A stretch of 9,887 nt of DNA, taken from positions 1-9,887 of the forward strand of contig CAMOHN010000027.1 of NCBI GenBank assembly GCA_946615455.1, written 5' to 3'. Origin of the DNA: an uncultured Bacteroidales bacterium (lineage in GTDB: Bacteria > Bacteroidota > Bacteroidia > Bacteroidales > Paludibacteraceae). Positions 6,634 through 9,887 of the stretch are shown in pieces (position 1 is the stretch's first letter; every line of letters starts with the position of its first letter). Made by a program: the position numbers and the translations under genes. The notes under the pieces are model-generated. The model saw only the letters and a program-made list of their open reading frames with translations. It searched no databases and was not told where the DNA came from.

Positions 6634-6664
6634 TTTGAAAAACTAACCAAATGCGCTACCTTTG
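6634..6664 (+). promoter_or_regulatory. Bacteroidota-type promoter of the mreBCD-mrdA operon
   Basis: TTTG at 6634-6637 and TACCTTTG at 6657-6664 are separated by 19 bases and fully match TTTG-N19-TAnnTTTG. Transcription would begin near 6670, giving an A/T-rich leader of about 40 bases before the mreB ATG at 6714, with no Shine-Dalgarno sequence. The position just after the tRNA terminator supports an independent start for the cell-shape operon. Confidence 0.8.
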
Positions 6665-6713
6665 CGCGCTTGAAAAGATTTTTGTTTTTCTAACCTGAAT
6701 AAACTATTACCCT

Positions 6714-7733
6714 ATGGGACTATTCTCCTTTACACAAGAAATCGCTATTGACCTTGGTACAGCCAACACCATCATCATCTGCGATGACAAGATTGTGGTG
6801 GACGAGCCTTCTGTGGTGGCCATCAGTTCGGCTGACAACAAGATGAAGGCTGTCGGCCGTAAAGCCCAAATGATGATTGGTCGCGGCGGCACCATGATCC
6901 GCACCGTCCGTCCCTTGCGTGACGGCGTGATTGCCGACTTCTATGCCTGCGAGATGATGATTCGCGGCATGATTGAGGCCATACCCAAACGCAACCGTCT
7001 GTTCACACCCAGCATACGCATGGTAGTATGCATCCCATCCGGCTCAACCGATGTGGAAATCCGTGCCGTGCGCGACAGCAGCGAGCATGCCGGCGGACGC
7101 GATGTATATATGATCTATGAACCCATGGCCGCCGCCTTGGGTATGGGCATTGATGTGGAGAGTCCCGAAGGATGCATGGTGGTGGACATAGGCGGCGGTA
7201 CCACCGAGATTGCCGTCATCTCATTGGGCGGCATCGTTGCCAACAAGTCCATTAAGACCGCCGGTGACGACTTCAATGCCGACATCGTTGAGTATATGGG
7301 ACGTATGCACAACCTCAAGATTGACGAACCCACTGCCGAGCGTATCAAAATTGCAGTCGGGTCGGCTCTGCCCGAGTTGGACGAACCATTGGACGATTAT
7401 GTAGTCATTGGTCCGAACAAAGTGACGGCTCTGCCCATGCAAGTGCCCGTCAGCTATCAGGAGATAGCCCACTGCCTTGACAAGAGCATTGTCAAGGTTG
7501 AACAGGCCATCATGCAGGCACTGGATATCACCCCGCCTGAGTTGTATGCCGACATCGTCAAGAAGGGTATCTACCTTGCCGGTGGCGGTGCCTTGCTGCA
7601 CGGACTGGCCAAACGACTGAGCGACAAGATTACCATCCCCTTCAAGGTGGCAGAAGACCCCTTACATGCCGTTTCGCGGGGCACGGGCATTGCCCTGAAG
7701 AATGTGCACAACTTTGCCTTCCTCATCCGATAA
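6714..7733 (+). CDS. mreB: Rod shape-determining protein MreB (bacterial actin)
   Basis: MreB is an actin-like ATPase that forms membrane-bound filaments on the cytoplasmic face and guides the elongasome, which inserts peptidoglycan along the side wall. The 339 residues match the family length. The phosphate-1 loop DLGTANT is at 13-19, the phosphate-2 loop DIGGGTTEIAV at 158-168 and the adenosine-binding YLAGGGALL at 287-295. Residues 133-140 read MIYEPMAA. The Glu before Pro, equivalent to actin Gln137, is kept, while the preceding Glu of E. coli MreB (IEEPMAA) is Tyr here. The N-terminal MGLFSF is short and hydrophobic, suited to membrane contact. It is the first gene of its operon, 50 bases after the promoter -7 box and 12 bases before mreC. 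Confidence 0.98.
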   Translation: MGLFSFTQEIAIDLGTANTIIICDDKIVVDEPSVVAISSADNKMKAVGRKAQMMIGRGGTMIRTVRPLRDGVIADFYACEMMIRGMIEAIPKRNRLFTPSIRMVVCIPSGSTDVEIRAVRDSSEHAGGRDVYMIYEPMAAALGMGIDVESPEGCMVVDIGGGTTEIAVISLGGIVANKSIKTAGDDFNADIVEYMGRMHNLKIDEPTAERIKIAVGSALPELDEPLDDYVVIGPNKVTALPMQVPVSYQEIAHCLDKSIVKVEQAIMQALDITPPELYADIVKKGIYLAGGGALLHGLAKRLSDKITIPFKVAEDPLHAVSRGTGIALKNVHNFAFLIR

Positions 7734-7745
7734 GCCACCTTATCC

Positions 7746-8570
7746 ATGGAGAATCTGCTCCGTTTCATACGCAAATACAGCAATTTCCTGCTCTTTTTAG
7801 GGCTGGAAGTTGTTGCTTTTTTGTGGCTGTTCAGCGAGCAGAAACTGCAACAGTCCACTTTTCTTTCCGCTTCCAATAGTTTGGTCGCTTCGCTCAATGA
7901 GCAGGTCTCTGCCGTCGGCGAGTATTTTTCGCTGGCTACATACAACAACGCCCTTTCAGCCGAGAACGCCCGTTTGCGTGAAGAGGTGCACCGTCTGCAA
8001 GGCATAGTCGAAGCCGTTGCGGAAAACGACAGTGTCTATCGCTATGCCCACTTGCAGTGGGACTATATCCCTGCCAAAGTGGTGGACATGGAGTGTGGTA
8101 CACAACATAATTATTTGGTGTTGAACAAAGGAGCGCGTGACAGTGTGTGTGTTGGGCAAGGTGTTTTGTGTGCCGACGGCGTGGTAGGGGTGATAGGGGC
8201 TGTCAATAGCCGTTTTGCCGAGGTTATTCCCGTCATTCACCCCAAAATGCGTCTCTCTTGCCGCTTGAAGCCCAATGGACAAACGGGCTTTATGGTATGG
8301 TCCGGTCCCTCGGCGCGATATGCTCGTCTGACCGATGTAGGGCGGCATATCGTGGTCAATGAAGGCGACACGGTCGTTTCCAGCGGACTGACCTCGCTTT
8401 TTCCCGAAGGCATACCCATCGGTGTGGTGGAGCACATAGACCTGCCTGATGGCGACACCTACTACGACCTCAATGTGCGCCTCACAGTCGATTTTGGCAA
8501 GTTGCGCTATGTGCAGGTTGTCCGTAATCCCCTGTCCCAAGAACAGGAAAATGTGCTGCTGCCCCTATGA
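7746..8570 (+). CDS. mreC: Rod shape-determining protein MreC
   Basis: MreC is a bitopic inner-membrane protein whose periplasmic part contacts PBP2 and activates the elongation machinery. It has 274 residues. A short cytoplasmic start (MENLLRFIRKYS) is followed by one transmembrane helix at about 13-29. A coiled coil spans about 60-95, with the clear heptad stretch NALSAENARLREEVHRLQ. The double beta-barrel domain then runs from YIPAKVVD (108-115) to the end. Typical pieces are NYLVLNKGARDSV, GVVGVIGAVNSRFAEV and VVSSGLTSLFPEGIPIG. The ATG follows the mreB stop by 12 bases, without a Shine-Dalgarno sequence. The stop overlaps the mreD start as ATGA, so the two are probably translationally coupled. 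Confidence 0.96.
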   Translation: MENLLRFIRKYSNFLLFLGLEVVAFLWLFSEQKLQQSTFLSASNSLVASLNEQVSAVGEYFSLATYNNALSAENARLREEVHRLQGIVEAVAENDSVYRYAHLQWDYIPAKVVDMECGTQHNYLVLNKGARDSVCVGQGVLCADGVVGVIGAVNSRFAEVIPVIHPKMRLSCRLKPNGQTGFMVWSGPSARYARLTDVGRHIVVNEGDTVVSSGLTSLFPEGIPIGVVEHIDLPDGDTYYDLNVRLTVDFGKLRYVQVVRNPLSQEQENVLLPL

Positions 8571-9061
8571 AATGGTTTCGCCTTATATTGCGCACTTTGG
8601 TGGTCTTGTTCCTGCAAGCGACTATTTTTAACCGCCTGCACATCACCACAGCCTGTCATCCTTATATGTATATCCTGCTGCTCATTTGTTTGCCCGTCAT
8701 TCCCCGTTGGGGGGAGTTGCTATACGGCTTTGCCTTGGGTGTGTTGATGGACATCATGTGCTCGTCCCCCGGCATCCACACAGCGGCTTGCGTATTGGTG
8801 GCTTGGCTCAGACCCGTGCTCTTGGAACATTATTTGCAAGAAGCCGGTCGTATCACTGATCAGGTGGTTGCTTCATCGGTCGGCAACAGCGTCTTTATGC
8901 GACTCAGCCTGTGGCTCACCCTGTTGCATCATCTGACAGTCTTTACGCTTGACACCTGGAGTTGGGCACATTGGTACTGGGTCGTGCTGCAAGTCTTGGT
9001 TAGCGGGGTCATCACACTGGGCTGTGTGTATGTCTATGGTTTCCTGTTACATAAGTCATGA
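8567..9061 (+). CDS. mreD: Rod shape-determining protein MreD
   Basis: MreD is a small polytopic inner-membrane partner of MreC and PBP2/RodA in side-wall elongation. It has 164 residues with several hydrophobic stretches (about 6-21, 33-46, 51-65, 105-120 and 137-160), suggesting five or six membrane segments. The family hallmark is visible around residues 54-74: GFALGVLMD with Asp62, followed by PGIHTAA with His71. The sequence is otherwise poorly conserved, as is normal for MreD, so the call rests on this motif, the topology and the position between mreC and mrdA. Both ends are ATGA overlaps with neighbouring genes (8567-8570 and 9058-9061). Confidence 0.93.
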   Translation: MKWFRLILRTLVVLFLQATIFNRLHITTACHPYMYILLLICLPVIPRWGELLYGFALGVLMDIMCSSPGIHTAACVLVAWLRPVLLEHYLQEAGRITDQVVASSVGNSVFMRLSLWLTLLHHLTVFTLDTWSWAHWYWVVLQVLVSGVITLGCVYVYGFLLHKS

Positions 9062-9887
9062 TCAATACCAACTACTATAAGCGAGCCTATGTCTTGGGTG
9101 GCATCGTAGTGGGTGTGGCACTCATTTTTGTCATACGCTTGTTCTATTTGCAGGTCATTGACTCGTCCACCAAAGACAAGGCGGAAGGCAATGCCTTGGT
9201 CAGACAAACCATCTACCCTTCACGTGGATTGATCTATGACCGCAACGACAGCTTGCTGGTCTATAATCAGCCCGTCTATGACATCATGTTGGTGGTCAAT
9301 GAGATGAAGAAGGGCTTTGATACCCTGCGCTTTTGCCGTGCCATGCAAATCACGCCCGAACAGTTCCTCGCGCGCATGCAGGAGGTCACTAACCGCAGTC
9401 GCAACCGAGGCTATTCTTCCTACACCCCTCAACTGTTCATGAGCATGCTCTCCGCCCAAGATGTGGCAATGGTGCAAGAACAACTCTATGGCTTTGCCGG
9501 CGTGTCGGTACGTAAGCGTACCCTGCGGGACTATGTCTATCCGGCAGCCGCGCATATCGTGGGCAGTGTCGGTGAGGTCAACCGCACGGACTTGGAACGC
9601 GATGCCTACTATGTGCTTGGAGACTATTCCGGTAGAGACGGCATTGAGAAACAATACGAAACACTCCTGCGCGGGCAAAAAGGAGTAGAGGTGCTCATGC
9701 GCGACTCCAAAGGACGCATCCAAGGCAGTTATCACAACGGCGAAAAAGATTATCCCGCTCAATCGGGGACCGACCTTAACCTCACCATTGACATCCGCCT
9801 GCAACTTCTGGCAGAGCAACTGCTCAACGGCAAGAAAGGAAGTGTGGTTGCCATCGAACCCGCTACGGGCGAGGTACTGGCCATGGC
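9058..9887 (+). CDS. mrdA: Penicillin-binding protein 2 (peptidoglycan transpeptidase), 3' end missing
   Basis: PBP2 is the class B transpeptidase of the elongasome. It cross-links new peptidoglycan made by its partner RodA. The first 276 residues are in the window. After a short cytoplasmic tail comes one transmembrane helix at about 11-31. The pedestal domain follows, with SRGLIYDRN (55-63), the R1 motif of class B enzymes, then HIVGSVGEVN and DYSGRDGIEKQYE. The start of the transpeptidase domain reads LNLTIDIRLQ (240-249) and VVAIEPATGEVLAM. The window ends before the SxxK serine motif, so catalytic competence cannot be judged here. The ATG overlaps the mreD stop (ATGA). The frame is open to the right edge with no internal stop, and rodA would be the expected next gene. 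Confidence 0.96.
   Translation, partial: MINTNYYKRAYVLGGIVVGVALIFVIRLFYLQVIDSSTKDKAEGNALVRQTIYPSRGLIYDRNDSLLVYNQPVYDIMLVVNEMKKGFDTLRFCRAMQITPEQFLARMQEVTNRSRNRGYSSYTPQLFMSMLSAQDVAMVQEQLYGFAGVSVRKRTLRDYVYPAAAHIVGSVGEVNRTDLERDAYYVLGDYSGRDGIEKQYETLLRGQKGVEVLMRDSKGRIQGSYHNGEKDYPAQSGTDLNLTIDIRLQLLAEQLLNGKKGSVVAIEPATGEVLAM

Noticed and set aside
9220..9819. 199-residue minus-strand open frame near the right edge
   Set aside because: It is antisense to mrdA, whose plus-strand frame runs open from 9058 to the edge with clear PBP2 motifs.

Overview
The window looks like ordinary core chromosome of a member of the Bacteroidota, most likely order Bacteroidales. Three signs point there. Two intergenic promoters match the Bacteroides housekeeping pattern TTTG-N19-TAnnTTTG exactly. 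Genes mostly lack Shine-Dalgarno sequences. RmlB carries the insertion I associate with Bacteroidales homologues. Base composition is close to half G+C by eye. I see no insertion sequence, integrase, CRISPR array or phage gene.

Layout. From the left edge to 2397 on the + strand lie the 3' part of an acetyl-CoA hydrolase / succinyl-CoA:acetate CoA-transferase gene and, 25 bases on, a complete dTDP-glucose 4,6-dehydratase gene (rfbB/rmlB). rfbB converges on a four-gene minus-strand operon that reads from 6330 down to 2412: an adenosine-kinase-like PfkB kinase, a PlsC-type acyltransferase, a DacB/PBP4-type D-Ala-D-Ala carboxypeptidase, and a biotin-protein ligase without the DNA-binding domain. 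The genes are 14 and 7 bases apart, and the last pair overlaps. The 6331-6713 intergenic region holds a divergent promoter pair, a tRNA-Asn(GUU) gene with its own terminator, and the promoter of the next operon. From 6714 to the right edge runs the cell-shape operon mreB-mreC-mreD-mrdA. ATGA start/stop overlaps join the last three genes, and mrdA is cut off before its catalytic serine.

How it fits together. Much of the window serves the envelope: rod-shape elongation (MreBCD, PBP2), peptidoglycan trimming (DacB), phospholipid synthesis (PlsC) and surface-sugar precursors (RmlB). The rest is central metabolism (CoA transfer, nucleoside or sugar phosphorylation, protein biotinylation) plus one tRNA. 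I found no convincing previously undescribed system. The points most worth a second look are the compact promoter region at 6370-6664, the rfbB terminator embedded in the end of birA, and the cysteine-rich DacB.
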